This document shows positions 33,538 through 41,685 of a stretch of 64,000 bases of DNA, piece after piece. The position numbers and the translations under genes were made by a program. Origin of the DNA: Polyangia bacterium (GTDB lineage: Bacteria; Myxococcota_A; Polyangia; Nannocystales; Nannocystaceae); contig JAUIFF010000004.1 in NCBI GenBank assembly GCA_030429545.1, positions 372,001 to 436,000 of the forward strand. The letters are read 5' to 3'. The notes under the pieces are model-generated. The model saw only the letters and a list, made by a program, of their open reading frames with translations. It was not told the origin of the DNA and did not search any database. Each line of letters starts with the position of its first letter. The first letter of the stretch is position 1.

Positions 33538-34512
33538 CTACAGCGTTGCCACAGCTTCGGTCGGGTAGACCGTCGGCGCCTCGACGACCTGGTTCACAAC
33601 CGGGCGGGACGGACGTGCCGGCAACTCAACAACGCCGCTGAGCAGGCGTTGAACAAGTTGCACATGGGACAGGCCTGCGGCACGGGCAACCCGCGCGACC
33701 ACTCCGGTTTTTTCGAGTGAGGGCAGGGGCTCGACTTCGAGGATCGCTTCGTTGTGTCGGTCGCTCACCATAATGTCGACCCGGGCGATCGTCTGTTCGA
33801 GGCCGAGGGCTTCGACTGCGCGGCGAGCAAGATGGTGCAGACCATCGAGACGGGCACGCGACAGTTCTGGAGGACAGGTCATTTCGGTCACGCCATTGCC
33901 GTCGCGGGTCAGCTGCATGGCCCCGAGGACTTCTCCGTGCAACACCACAACTTGGACTTCGCAACCTTCGATCGCCCGCTCGACCACGAGGTCGCGCTCG
34001 TCGAGCTCGGCGCCCTCGATGAAGGCTGCCAGCTGGTCTGCGCTGCCGATCCGCTGGTGCCCGCGGCTGTGGCTGCCCCACCGCGGTTTGACAATGCACG
34101 GCCAGCCGAGTCGCTCGACGCCGAGGGTGTCGACCGCCGATTGGGGGGAAATGCCCACACTTGTCGGGACCGGGAGGTTGCAAAAGTCGAGTTGCTTGCG
34201 GGCGCGGATCTTGTCGTAGGCTCGGAGCACCGCGGCAGTGGGTGCACCTACAAACGGGATCTCCTGCATCTGGAGAAGTGTTTGGATCTCCCCATTTCCG
34301 CCGTGCTCTCCGTGGAGCGCGAGCAGGCAGGCGTCGACCTGGTTTGTGCGAAGGACCACATGGATATCGGCCCCCGCAGGTATCAATTTGGCCGCGAGAC
34401 CGAGGCTGTGAAGAGAGCGCAGCAGGTCGAGGCCGCTGCGGAGATCGATTTCGTCCGCGTTGCGACCGTGTGCTTCTGACGAAACGAGAACTCCGAAATT
34501 GAGTGTCCGCAT
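33538..34512 (-). CDS. D-alanine--D-alanine ligase-like ATP-grasp protein
   Basis: A 324-residue ATP-grasp enzyme resembling Ddl. LALHGEHGGNGEIQTLLQMQEIPFVGA near residue 63 matches the Ddl N-domain signature. CIVKPRWGSHSRGHQRI near 138 is the ATP-binding strand, and DLVVERAIEGCEVQVVVL near 173 is the central motif. At the active-site end, where Ddl has EVNTLPG, it has EVEPLPS, losing the Asn that binds magnesium and the following Gly. A different acceptor or donor, or lost activity, is therefore likely. It is divergent from the HARE-HTH gene with 98 bases between. No mur genes are nearby, unlike typical ddl. Confidence 0.78.
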   Translation of the reverse strand: MRTLNFGVLVSSEAHGRNADEIDLRSGLDLLRSLHSLGLAAKLIPAGADIHVVLRTNQVDACLLALHGEHGGNGEIQTLLQMQEIPFVGAPTAAVLRAYDKIRARKQLDFCNLPVPTSVGISPQSAVDTLGVERLGWPCIVKPRWGSHSRGHQRIGSADQLAAFIEGAELDERDLVVERAIEGCEVQVVVLHGEVLGAMQLTRDGNGVTEMTCPPELSRARLDGLHHLARRAVEALGLEQTIARVDIMVSDRHNEAILEVEPLPSLEKTGVVARVARAAGLSHVQLVQRLLSGVVELPARPSRPVVNQVVEAPTVYPTEAVATL

Positions 34513-34610
34513 GGACTTTTGCCGCTAGCAGGTCTTGCCATTCCCACGCAAATTTTTGGATAGTGCGGCAGGCATCGACCCCGTTTGCGCGCGTCGATGA
34601 AACAAAAAAC

Positions 34611-36368
34611 ATGACTTTCCTCGAAGCTGCGATCGAGATCCTTCGCGATGAGACGGATGCGCTTCACTTTTCGGCCATCGCCGAAAAGGCGGTAGAGCGC
34701 AATCTCCTCTCCCATGTGGGCCGTGACCCCCAAACGGCCATGCGTTCCTGTCTGACCTCTGCCGTGCGCCGAAAAGACTCGGTGCTCGTGCGGACCAAAC
34801 CCGGCCACTACAAAATCCGGGAGGGCGCCGAGCTGCCCGAGCGGGCTGAGGTCGAGGCCGCACCCGAGGCTACGCCGGAACCGGCACCCAAAAAATCGCG
34901 CAAGAAAACCACCAAAAAGAAGACCAAAAAGGTCAGCAAAAAGACGACCTCGCGCCGGCGCAAGAAGACGGACGAACCCGCTGCTGAAGAGGCCGAAGCA
35001 GGCGAGCCGCCGGCACAGGACGCGGTCGAAGCCGCCGATGAGCCAGCAGTCGAGGCTGAGGCACCGGCCACGGGTGATGAAGCCCCGGCAGACGGCGACG
35101 ACTCGTCTGAAGCGTCCGAAGCCGCTGAGGGCTCCGAAGACTCGGGTGGCAAACGCAAACGCCGGTGGCGAAGCAGTCGCTACGGAGTTCGTGGTGAGGC
35201 GCCGATGCCCCAATCCGTCGCGGTCAAACCCTCGCGCCGCGGCAGCGACAACAACAAGCGCAACCAAGTGCTGCAAAAAGTCATCGAGTTTGAGGCCCCC
35301 GAAGGTTCTGGGATGGAAGGGGTCACCGATGTCGCGCTGGTGATGGCCAACGCGATGTCACGGATCGTCAGCGAGCGCCCCGAGCTGCGGGGCGAGTTTG
35401 AAAACATGCAACAGTCCTACTCCGAGTCCAAAACGCAGTCGCAAAACAGCAGCAGCCGGGACAAGGACAACAGTCGCGAAACTCGCGACAATCGGGACAA
35501 CAAACGCGACAGCAACAGCGGCAACCGCAAGTCTGAGGACCGCAGCCGTCGTCGCCGTCGCCGGCGTCGTCGCTCGCGGCGGGTCGAGTGGTCCGACGGC
35601 TCGGTCGAGCGCAAGACCGAGGGCCAAACCGTCGGCTTCCTGCTCGATCAGACAGCCGAAGTTTTGGCCGACGCTGGTTCGCGTTCGTTGCACATCCGCC
35701 AAATTGCCGAAAACCTGGCCGACCGCGGGGTACTCGGTGGCGAAATCTCGGAGATCGAGCGCGCCGTGACCTCGGCCATGCTCTCCGATGTCCACACCCG
35801 CAAGGGGCTATCGCGGTTTGTCGCCCGTGGCGATGCCCGCTACCAGTTGCGTGGCAGCCGGTTGCCCGAGCCGGTCGCCGCCGCCGAAAAAAGCCTGCAC
35901 AACGCCCTCGAGGCCGTCCGTGCCGAGGTCGAAACCCAACTTGTGCAATGGGTCGCGTCGCTGGGCCTGCGCGCGCTCGAGTCGCTGGTGCGGATCTACC
36001 TCGAACGCGAAGGGCTCGCCTTGCAAGCCTCGTTGCCGCCCGGTCGGGGCCTCGGCAAGTTGATCGTGATCGACTCCGACTCCGACGAAGACGACCCGCG
36101 GGCGTTGGTGTGGATAGCTCCGCGCAAGACCTCGATCGAGCCCGGCAGCTGGCAATCCGAGTTGGAGCGCAGTGGCTGCGGCAGCATGATCCTGTTCACC
36201 ATGACCGAGCAAAACGCCAACGTCGATTGGGGTGATGCCCGGGTGATCCACGCCAACGATTTGGCCGGGTGGCTGCGCCAACAAAACCTCGCGGTCGAAC
36301 AGGTTCCCGTGACCGTGACCGTGCTCGACCCGACCTTTATCGAGTCGATCAGTGGCCTCGACACCTGA
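34611..36368 (+). CDS. Two-HARE-HTH protein with basic linker and degenerate Mrr-like C-terminus
   Basis: A 585-residue protein from the ATG at 34611. Residues 1-72 form a HARE-HTH winged helix (MTFLEAAIEILRDETDALHF, IAEKAVERNLL, KPGHYKIR), the fold found in the RNA polymerase delta subunit and some restriction proteins. A long low-complexity region follows: Lys/Arg-rich (PKKSRKKTTKKKTKKVSKK), then acidic, then Asn/Ser/Arg-rich with ten arginines in a row. A second HARE-HTH is at about 341-415. Residues 430-555 resemble the start of an Mrr-type nuclease fold (LGLRALESLVRIYLEREGL) but lack an obvious PD-ExK catalytic set. DNA binding or compaction is likely. It overlaps lipB by 17 bases. Confidence 0.72.
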   Translation: MTFLEAAIEILRDETDALHFSAIAEKAVERNLLSHVGRDPQTAMRSCLTSAVRRKDSVLVRTKPGHYKIREGAELPERAEVEAAPEATPEPAPKKSRKKTTKKKTKKVSKKTTSRRRKKTDEPAAEEAEAGEPPAQDAVEAADEPAVEAEAPATGDEAPADGDDSSEASEAAEGSEDSGGKRKRRWRSSRYGVRGEAPMPQSVAVKPSRRGSDNNKRNQVLQKVIEFEAPEGSGMEGVTDVALVMANAMSRIVSERPELRGEFENMQQSYSESKTQSQNSSSRDKDNSRETRDNRDNKRDSNSGNRKSEDRSRRRRRRRRRSRRVEWSDGSVERKTEGQTVGFLLDQTAEVLADAGSRSLHIRQIAENLADRGVLGGEISEIERAVTSAMLSDVHTRKGLSRFVARGDARYQLRGSRLPEPVAAAEKSLHNALEAVRAEVETQLVQWVASLGLRALESLVRIYLEREGLALQASLPPGRGLGKLIVIDSDSDEDDPRALVWIAPRKTSIEPGSWQSELERSGCGSMILFTMTEQNANVDWGDARVIHANDLAGWLRQQNLAVEQVPVTVTVLDPTFIESISGLDT

Positions 36369-37071
36369 TACGCCCGGGCCCGGCAAGGGCCCCCAACGTC
36401 CGCCCACAACCCCGCCTGAAGACCCGCGGCTCACAGCCGTCTGGCTCGGGCGGATGGACTTTGAGCAGGCGCTCGCCTTGCAAGTCGAGCGTCGCGAAGC
36501 CCTGGTGGAGCGCCGGGTGCCGCCAACCCTTTATTTGGTCGAGCACCCACCCACGGTCACCCTCGGGCGTCGGGCCACTCCCGAACACGTGTTGTGGTCG
36601 AGCGGCCAACTCGAACAGGAGGGGGTGGCGGTCTGCGAAACCCCGCGCGGTGGTGAGGCCACGCTCCACGCCCCCGGTCAGTTAGTTGTATATCCAGTGA
36701 TTCGCGTGGGCCGTCACATCCGCGCCCACATCGTCGGCCTCGCCGAAGTTGCGATCGAACTCCTGGGCGAACTCGGTGTCGAGGGGGCGGCCTTTCGCAT
36801 GGACCATCCGGGGGTCTGGATCGGCACCAAAAAAATCGCCTCGATCGGCGTCCACATCCGCCGTGCCGTGTCGATTCAGGGGCTCTCGCTCAATCTCGAC
36901 GTCGACCCCAAGTTGTTTACCGCGCTGGTCTCCTGTGGGTTGCCCGAGGTCGAGATCGTCAGTGCCCGCAGCATGGGTGGCAAGCCGATCACCGTCGAGC
37001 AGGCCGCCCGCCGCTACGCCGAGTTGTTTGCCCGTTACTGGCAGCGCGAGCTGTCGTGGGCGCAAGGCTAG
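36352..37071 (+). CDS. lipB: Octanoyl-[acyl-carrier protein]:protein N-octanoyltransferase
   Basis: A 239-residue enzyme that transfers octanoate from ACP to lipoate-dependent enzymes, the first step in protein lipoylation. RGGEATLHAPGQLVVYPVI near residue 102 is the family signature (usually HGPGQ), GVWIGTKKIASIGVHI near 147 carries the catalytic Lys, and VSCGLPEVEIVS near 190 the catalytic Cys. The THG-LN segment reads SIQGLSLNL, so a conserved His is Gln. The start is GTG inside the preceding gene, and the first 25 residues are Pro-rich and may be dispensable. LipA is not in the window. Confidence 0.9.
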   Translation: MASTPDTPGPGKGPQRPPTTPPEDPRLTAVWLGRMDFEQALALQVERREALVERRVPPTLYLVEHPPTVTLGRRATPEHVLWSSGQLEQEGVAVCETPRGGEATLHAPGQLVVYPVIRVGRHIRAHIVGLAEVAIELLGELGVEGAAFRMDHPGVWIGTKKIASIGVHIRRAVSIQGLSLNLDVDPKLFTALVSCGLPEVEIVSARSMGGKPITVEQAARRYAELFARYWQRELSWAQG

Positions 37072-37104
37072 GGCCGACGTGCGGCGTACATTCGCTTGTG
37101 TCTA

Positions 37105-37120
37105 AAAAGACATGTCTTTT
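37105..37120. promoter_or_regulatory. 16-bp perfect palindrome upstream of the membrane kinase gene
   Basis: AAAAGACATGTCTTTT lies 24 bases before the kinase ATG and 33 bases after the lipB stop. A perfect palindrome in this AT-rich pocket suggests an operator; a related ACATGTCT motif occurs twice near 45414-45436. Confidence 0.5.
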
Positions 37121-37144
37121 GGTGTTGGGTTATGCTGAGGTCCC

Positions 37145-38758
37145 ATGGCCGTCGGTACGACACCTGGGCAGGTACCCCTTTCGGATATCCCCGAGGGAGA
37201 CCGCCAGCGCGAACGGTTTTTGCAGGACCGACTCGGGCGCTTTGGTTTGGTCGTCGGTGCCCTCACCGGGATGTTTTGGGTGTTCACCGTCGGCATCCGG
37301 GTTGTCCTCGGCCGCGGTTCGATAGGCGAGTGTGTGTCGAGCCCAGAATCGCTGTGGCACCTGGTGGCGATGTTTGTCCCGCTCGGGCTGTGGGCCATGA
37401 CCCGGCGGCGTCACGTGTTTCGCACCCCACAGCTGATCGTTGCCGACACACTCGCGTTGTTGGCCCTCGGTGTCTCGACCGGGGCGATGGGCTGGTGGAT
37501 CGAGCACGCCGGTCGCCACGGGCACGGGCTTGTCACCGGATTTATGGCCATTGGCGTGGTTGTCATTGCCCACGCGATCATCGTGCCGACCACCGGACGT
37601 CGTGGCCTGGTCGTTCGCGTGCTCGCGCTGCTGCCCGCACTCGCCACCTATGTCTACCCGCCCGCGAGTGTCGACCCCGAACTCATCCGCCGTGGGTTGC
37701 CCAAGAACATCCTGTGGTCGGCCTGCTATGTCACGCTGGCGGTGGTCGCCTCCCAGGCCCTCCACGGTTTGCGGCAAAAGGTTCGCCAGGCCCGGCAACT
37801 CGGGCAATACCACCTCGCCGAAAAAATCGGGCAAGGCGGCATGGGCCAGGTGTTTCGCGCGACCCACTCGATGCTGCGCCGGCCAACGGCGATCAAGCTT
37901 TTGCCACCCGGCAACGTCACCCCGCAGCAGCTCGAACGGTTTGAACGCGAAGTGCAGCTGACCGCCGAACTCACCCATCCCAATACCATTAGTGTGTTTG
38001 ACTACGGGCGCACGCCGGATGGGGTCTTTTACTATGCAATGGAATACCTAGAGGGGCTGACCCTCGACCAGCTTGTCACCCGCGAGGGTCCGCAGCCACC
38101 CGCACGTGTCATCCATTTGCTTGTACAAATATGTGGGGCGCTCGGCGAGGCCCACACCCGCGGCCTGATCCACCGCGACATCAAGCCCGCCAACATCTTC
38201 CTGTGCCAGCGAGGTGGTGTGCCCGACTTTATCAAGGTGCTCGACTTTGGTCTGGTCAAGGACATCTCGGGGGTGCATCCGTCGTCGACCGGTGTGGACG
38301 TGGTGGCCGGGACCCCGCAATACCTCGCGCCCGAGGCCATCACCGACCCTTCGCGTGTCGACGCCCGCTCCGATATCTACGCGCTCGGAGCACTGGCCTA
38401 CTTCCTCCTCAGCGGGCGCCCGGTGTTTGTCGCCCAAACGGTGGTTGCCGTGTGCTCCATGCATTTACACGAACAACCCAAGCCGCTGGCCGAGCATGTC
38501 GCCACGCCGATCCCCGCAGCGCTCGAAGCCCTGGTGATGGGATGCCTGGCCAAACAACCAGATGCCCGGCCGGCCAGCGCCCAGGCCATGCTCACCACCC
38601 TGCGTGAGCTCGCCTCAGCACACCCCTGGTCGTTGGACCAGGCGCAGCAGCAGTGGGAGATGCATATGCACATGAATGAACCACCGACCCAGCCAGTCAG
38701 CCACGCGTTTGCCCTCGGCGAGACGGTGCAGATCGACCTGGCCCACCGCCGGGGGTAG
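37145..38758 (+). CDS. Membrane Ser/Thr protein kinase with N-terminal multi-pass domain
   Basis: A 537-residue PknB-type kinase in which the membrane part comes first. Residues 30-205 contain about six hydrophobic helices (FGLVVGALTGMFWVFTVGI, LVAMFVPLGLWAM, VADTLALLALGV, LVTGFMAIGVVVIAHAII). The kinase domain (about 222-500) has GQGGMGQVF, AIKLL, HRDIKPANIFL near 343, DFGLVKD and APEAITDPSR, all catalytic residues intact. A short tail ends in a His/Met-rich MHMHMN segment covering two palindrome copies. A multi-pass N-terminal sensor is a less common layout than the usual cytosolic kinase with one C-terminal helix. It follows lipB by 73 bases. Confidence 0.9.
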   Translation: MAVGTTPGQVPLSDIPEGDRQRERFLQDRLGRFGLVVGALTGMFWVFTVGIRVVLGRGSIGECVSSPESLWHLVAMFVPLGLWAMTRRRHVFRTPQLIVADTLALLALGVSTGAMGWWIEHAGRHGHGLVTGFMAIGVVVIAHAIIVPTTGRRGLVVRVLALLPALATYVYPPASVDPELIRRGLPKNILWSACYVTLAVVASQALHGLRQKVRQARQLGQYHLAEKIGQGGMGQVFRATHSMLRRPTAIKLLPPGNVTPQQLERFEREVQLTAELTHPNTISVFDYGRTPDGVFYYAMEYLEGLTLDQLVTREGPQPPARVIHLLVQICGALGEAHTRGLIHRDIKPANIFLCQRGGVPDFIKVLDFGLVKDISGVHPSSTGVDVVAGTPQYLAPEAITDPSRVDARSDIYALGALAYFLLSGRPVFVAQTVVAVCSMHLHEQPKPLAEHVATPIPAALEALVMGCLAKQPDARPASAQAMLTTLRELASAHPWSLDQAQQQWEMHMHMNEPPTQPVSHAFALGETVQIDLAHRRG

Positions 38759-38762
38759 CGAG

Positions 38763-39629
38763 CTACTCCGGCACCAGCGACGACTCAAACCCCAGGGTCA
38801 CGCGCAGGCGCTTGTCCGGGTCCATCTTGGTGTTGCCCATGGTCGTGTGGGTTTGCAGGTCGCCATCGATCGCCAACGGGGCCGAGTCGGGGGCTGCGTT
38901 GTCCCCAAGCGCGACAAAACTCGCCAAAAAGCTGCCGTACTCGACCGAGTTGTCCTCGTAGTTGAGACTGATCTCAGCGAGGTTGAGACCGCCGCCCGAG
39001 GGCAGGGCATTGGGGAACACGCCGGCGATCGTCAGGTAGCTGCCATCGACATCAAAGTTGCCGTCGACATCCGAATAGTGGACATCATAAAACTCCATCG
39101 GCGTGCCCTGAATGTCGCGGTTGGAGCCGGTGAGCGGGTCGGCGAGTTGGGTGGTGAGCTCGGGGCCCAACACTGTAAATGTATATGCAGTTGGTTCGTC
39201 GCCGCCGGTGCGTTCATAAAACGTAATCGAAACCAGCCCGGGAATTTCGTGCACCGGAATCGACTGGTCCTCCTCGGTGGTCGCCCCGGTATCGGTCTCG
39301 TCGGTGGTCGAAGCATCGGTGGTCGAAGCATCGGTGGTCGGATCGGTGGTCCCGTCGGTCGTGTCGGTGCCAGCCGTGTCCGTCGTTTCTGTATCGCTCG
39401 TAACTTCTTCGGTGGTAGCTTCGCTGTCGCCGGTTGTGGTGGAGGACTCACCGGAAGACCCCTCGGTGTCCTCACCGGACTCCGTCGTGTCCGTGGCACC
39501 GGTGGTTGTCGAGCCGGTCGGGCCGGCGGTGGCACTGGTGATCGACGTATCGGTACCCGCAGTCTCGTTGCTCGCGGTCGAGCAGGCGCACAGCAGGTAC
39601 AGGGGAGCAAGCCAACGGCAGCGAGTCAT
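38763..39629 (-). CDS. Lipoprotein with long Thr/Ser/Asp/Glu stalk
   Basis: A 288-residue lipoprotein (signal MTRCRWLAPLYLLCAC, lipobox LCAC). Residues 18-120 are almost wholly Thr, Ser, Asp, Glu, Gly and Ala, partly encoded by a perfect 15-bp tandem repeat, and would form an extended stalk. The C-terminal 165 residues are a beta-rich domain (IPGLVSITFYERTGGDEPTAYTF) without a recognised family. Similar stalks occur in the lipoprotein at 1847 and the metzincin-like protein. It is convergent with the kinase gene, with four bases between stops. Confidence 0.78.
   Translation of the reverse strand: MTRCRWLAPLYLLCACSTASNETAGTDTSITSATAGPTGSTTTGATDTTESGEDTEGSSGESSTTTGDSEATTEEVTSDTETTDTAGTDTTDGTTDPTTDASTTDASTTDETDTGATTEEDQSIPVHEIPGLVSITFYERTGGDEPTAYTFTVLGPELTTQLADPLTGSNRDIQGTPMEFYDVHYSDVDGNFDVDGSYLTIAGVFPNALPSGGGLNLAEISLNYEDNSVEYGSFLASFVALGDNAAPDSAPLAIDGDLQTHTTMGNTKMDPDKRLRVTLGFESSLVPE
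39301..39354. repeat. 15-bp tandem repeat in the lipoprotein stalk
   Basis: TCGGTGGTCGAAGCA is repeated exactly at 39301-39315 and 39316-39330, with a diverged copy after it. It encodes the STTDA units of the stalk of the minus-strand lipoprotein. Confidence 0.9.
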
Positions 39630-39724
39630 GCCGCACGTTATCGTGCCAACCGACTGCCGGCAAGTCGTCGCACGTAGGTCCGCGGCCGACCTCTACCGGC
39701 TTAGACCATGTGCATACAACGAAA

Positions 39725-41284
39725 CTAAAAACCGGCCGCCAGGTTGTGGCGATAGGCCGCGGCCGACACCTCGTTGTGCTGAGCCTCGGCTTCCCACAGC
39801 AAAAACCGGAAGATGCCGTCGGCAAACCCACGCTCGTCAAACCGGCTCAGGGCCAGCAAAGCGAGGCGATTGAGCTGTTTTTCGAGTTTGGGAAACGCCA
39901 TTCGCCGCAGGCTTTCACCCCCGAGTTTGGCGGCGTGTTCGTAGATCTCCCGGGCAGCCAAAAACGAGCGCCAGTGGGTGACGACCTCAAAGTTGTGGGC
40001 AAAGTCCTGGGCTTCGAGTTTTTGCAGACGCGAGGCTAGGGCGGTCGCGGTGCTCTCAACCTCGAGCAGCAACAGCTCGCGAAACTTGCGAACACAAAGC
40101 TCGCGCAACGAACCCGAGGACCCGGTGGCTTCGCCAATCGCCAGGTCATGGGCTCGGGCCAGGGCCGCGAGGTCGTCGCTGAGTTGCTCACGCAGCTGTT
40201 CGAGCAGCTCCTCGGCCGAGTGATTGGCCTGGAGCGCCAGCACCCGCCGGCTCAAGTGTGTATGCAACGAGGTGCTGGCCAGGGTCTGCTCCCAGGTGTC
40301 GACCAAACGAAAGAATCGGTCTTTGGGCACGCCTGCCCGCGGGTTTTGGACAAATCCAACCATCAACGCCTGGGCGGCAACCTGGGGCGAGCTGCCGCCA
40401 TTGGCTGCGACTTCGGAAAGGTCGACCAGTGGATGTAGCGGCGGGGTATCGGTGATGTCCTCGTTGTTGCGCAACGCCCGTTGCAGCAGGCGGAGGTTGT
40501 CGAGCCGGTGTGGTGCACGAATCCATGCGCGTACAAGTTTTTGGTCGGTCACCCACTCTCCGGTGAGCCGGCGCGCCACCAGGGCCAAAAACACCGCGGT
40601 CCGCGACGGTTGCGGCCCGTGTTGCACAAGCCGCTTGACCGCCTGCCAATCGCCCGAGCTCGCCGCGTCGGCCATTTGCCACTCCAGGGCAATGCGCCAG
40701 GCGGTCAGCGGGCAGCGTTCGCTGTCGAAGGCTTCGACACTGCGCAGCAGGGCACGCGCAGTCTCGGTATCCCCGCGGCAGGCGGCGAGCAGCCCCGAGG
40801 CCGCCAACCCGGCACCGCGCAACGGACGGCCCTGAATTTGCCGTTCGATCCACTCGATCTCCAACTCGCTGGCGTGGCTGCGGCGCATCAGTGCAAGTGT
40901 GGCCGCCAGGGCGGCACCACCGGTTGGGTCGCGCAACCAAGGGTAGCCGCCGAGCGAACTAATTGTGTGTACAAGTCGAACCTGACCCAGCGGAATCAGG
41001 ATAAATCGGACGGCGATCCACGGGTGGATCACCATGAGGGCAAGCCCGACCAGGCCCGCCAAAATAGCGATCGCATCGAGACCGCCACCGCGACCCAAAA
41101 CGTAGAGCGTGAGCAGGATGAAGACAGCTAGGGCAGTGAGCGTGGAGGCCAGCCGCAGCTCCGACATCCGCAGGGCGCGGGCGCGCGGGCTGTTGGGATC
41201 GCCGAGCTCACTCGAGGGGATCGGCGCGGCAACCAGGGCCACGCACAGCAACACACACAACAGGACGAGACCGGCGGCACTCAT
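39725..41284 (-). CDS. Membrane protein with helical repeat domain, third gene of Hsp70 operon
   Basis: A 519-residue protein starting at ATG 41284, which overlaps the J-like gene stop as ATGA. Three hydrophobic helices lie in the first 100 residues (AAGLVLLCVLLCVALVAA, LTALAVFILLTLYVL, AIAILAGLVGLALMVI). The remaining 400 residues are all-alpha and Leu/Ala/Arg-rich, with TPR/HEAT-like spacing (GLAASGLLAACRGDTETARALLRSV, AVKRLVQHGPQPSRTAVFLALVARRL). No family was recognised. Tight coupling to a J-like protein and an Hsp70 suggests it anchors the chaperone at the membrane or is its client. Confidence 0.75.
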   Translation of the reverse strand: MSAAGLVLLCVLLCVALVAAPIPSSELGDPNSPRARALRMSELRLASTLTALAVFILLTLYVLGRGGGLDAIAILAGLVGLALMVIHPWIAVRFILIPLGQVRLVHTISSLGGYPWLRDPTGGAALAATLALMRRSHASELEIEWIERQIQGRPLRGAGLAASGLLAACRGDTETARALLRSVEAFDSERCPLTAWRIALEWQMADAASSGDWQAVKRLVQHGPQPSRTAVFLALVARRLTGEWVTDQKLVRAWIRAPHRLDNLRLLQRALRNNEDITDTPPLHPLVDLSEVAANGGSSPQVAAQALMVGFVQNPRAGVPKDRFFRLVDTWEQTLASTSLHTHLSRRVLALQANHSAEELLEQLREQLSDDLAALARAHDLAIGEATGSSGSLRELCVRKFRELLLLEVESTATALASRLQKLEAQDFAHNFEVVTHWRSFLAAREIYEHAAKLGGESLRRMAFPKLEKQLNRLALLALSRFDERGFADGIFRFLLWEAEAQHNEVSAAAYRHNLAAGF

Positions 41285-41652
41285 GACATCCTCCACCCAA
41301 AGCTTGCAAATGCACCTTCCCAGGGGTCTGGTTGGTCAGGGGTGTGCGAGCCTACCGGTTTGGCGCAGTCGTCGGGTGGGGGGCAATAGGCGGCCCAGAC
41401 CTCGTGGCAAAGCCGTCGACTCGGGTCGCGCAACTCCGCCATGGCATGGCGCACCATTTCTGCGGTTCGCCGCTGCGGCCCCAATGGCGTGTGATAGTGC
41501 GAAGCCTCGCCAAACCCCACCTGCAGCATGCTGAGCAACTTTTGCCCCTCACGCTCGATCTGTGCCCGCGAGGCCTCGGGGGTGAGGCCGAGAATAAAAA
41601 ACGGGTTGCGCACGAGTTTGCGAAGTCCGGGGGTGGGAGGGGGCGTTGCCAT
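41281..41652 (-). CDS. Small J-like protein next to Hsp70
   Basis: A 123-residue protein. The N-terminal 50 residues (NPFFILGLTPEASRAQIER) resemble the first two helices of a J domain, but the HPD motif that stimulates Hsp70 is not visible. The C-terminus is Pro-rich with paired cysteines (RRLCHEVWAAYCPPPDDC). It starts 33 bases after the Hsp70 stop and overlaps the next gene. A co-chaperone role is inferred from context and the helix pattern only. Confidence 0.65.
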   Translation of the reverse strand: MATPPPTPGLRKLVRNPFFILGLTPEASRAQIEREGQKLLSMLQVGFGEASHYHTPLGPQRRTAEMVRHAMAELRDPSRRLCHEVWAAYCPPPDDCAKPVGSHTPDQPDPWEGAFASFGWRMS

Positions 41653-41685
41653 GGTGACCTCAAAAATAGTGTTGATACAAATAGA

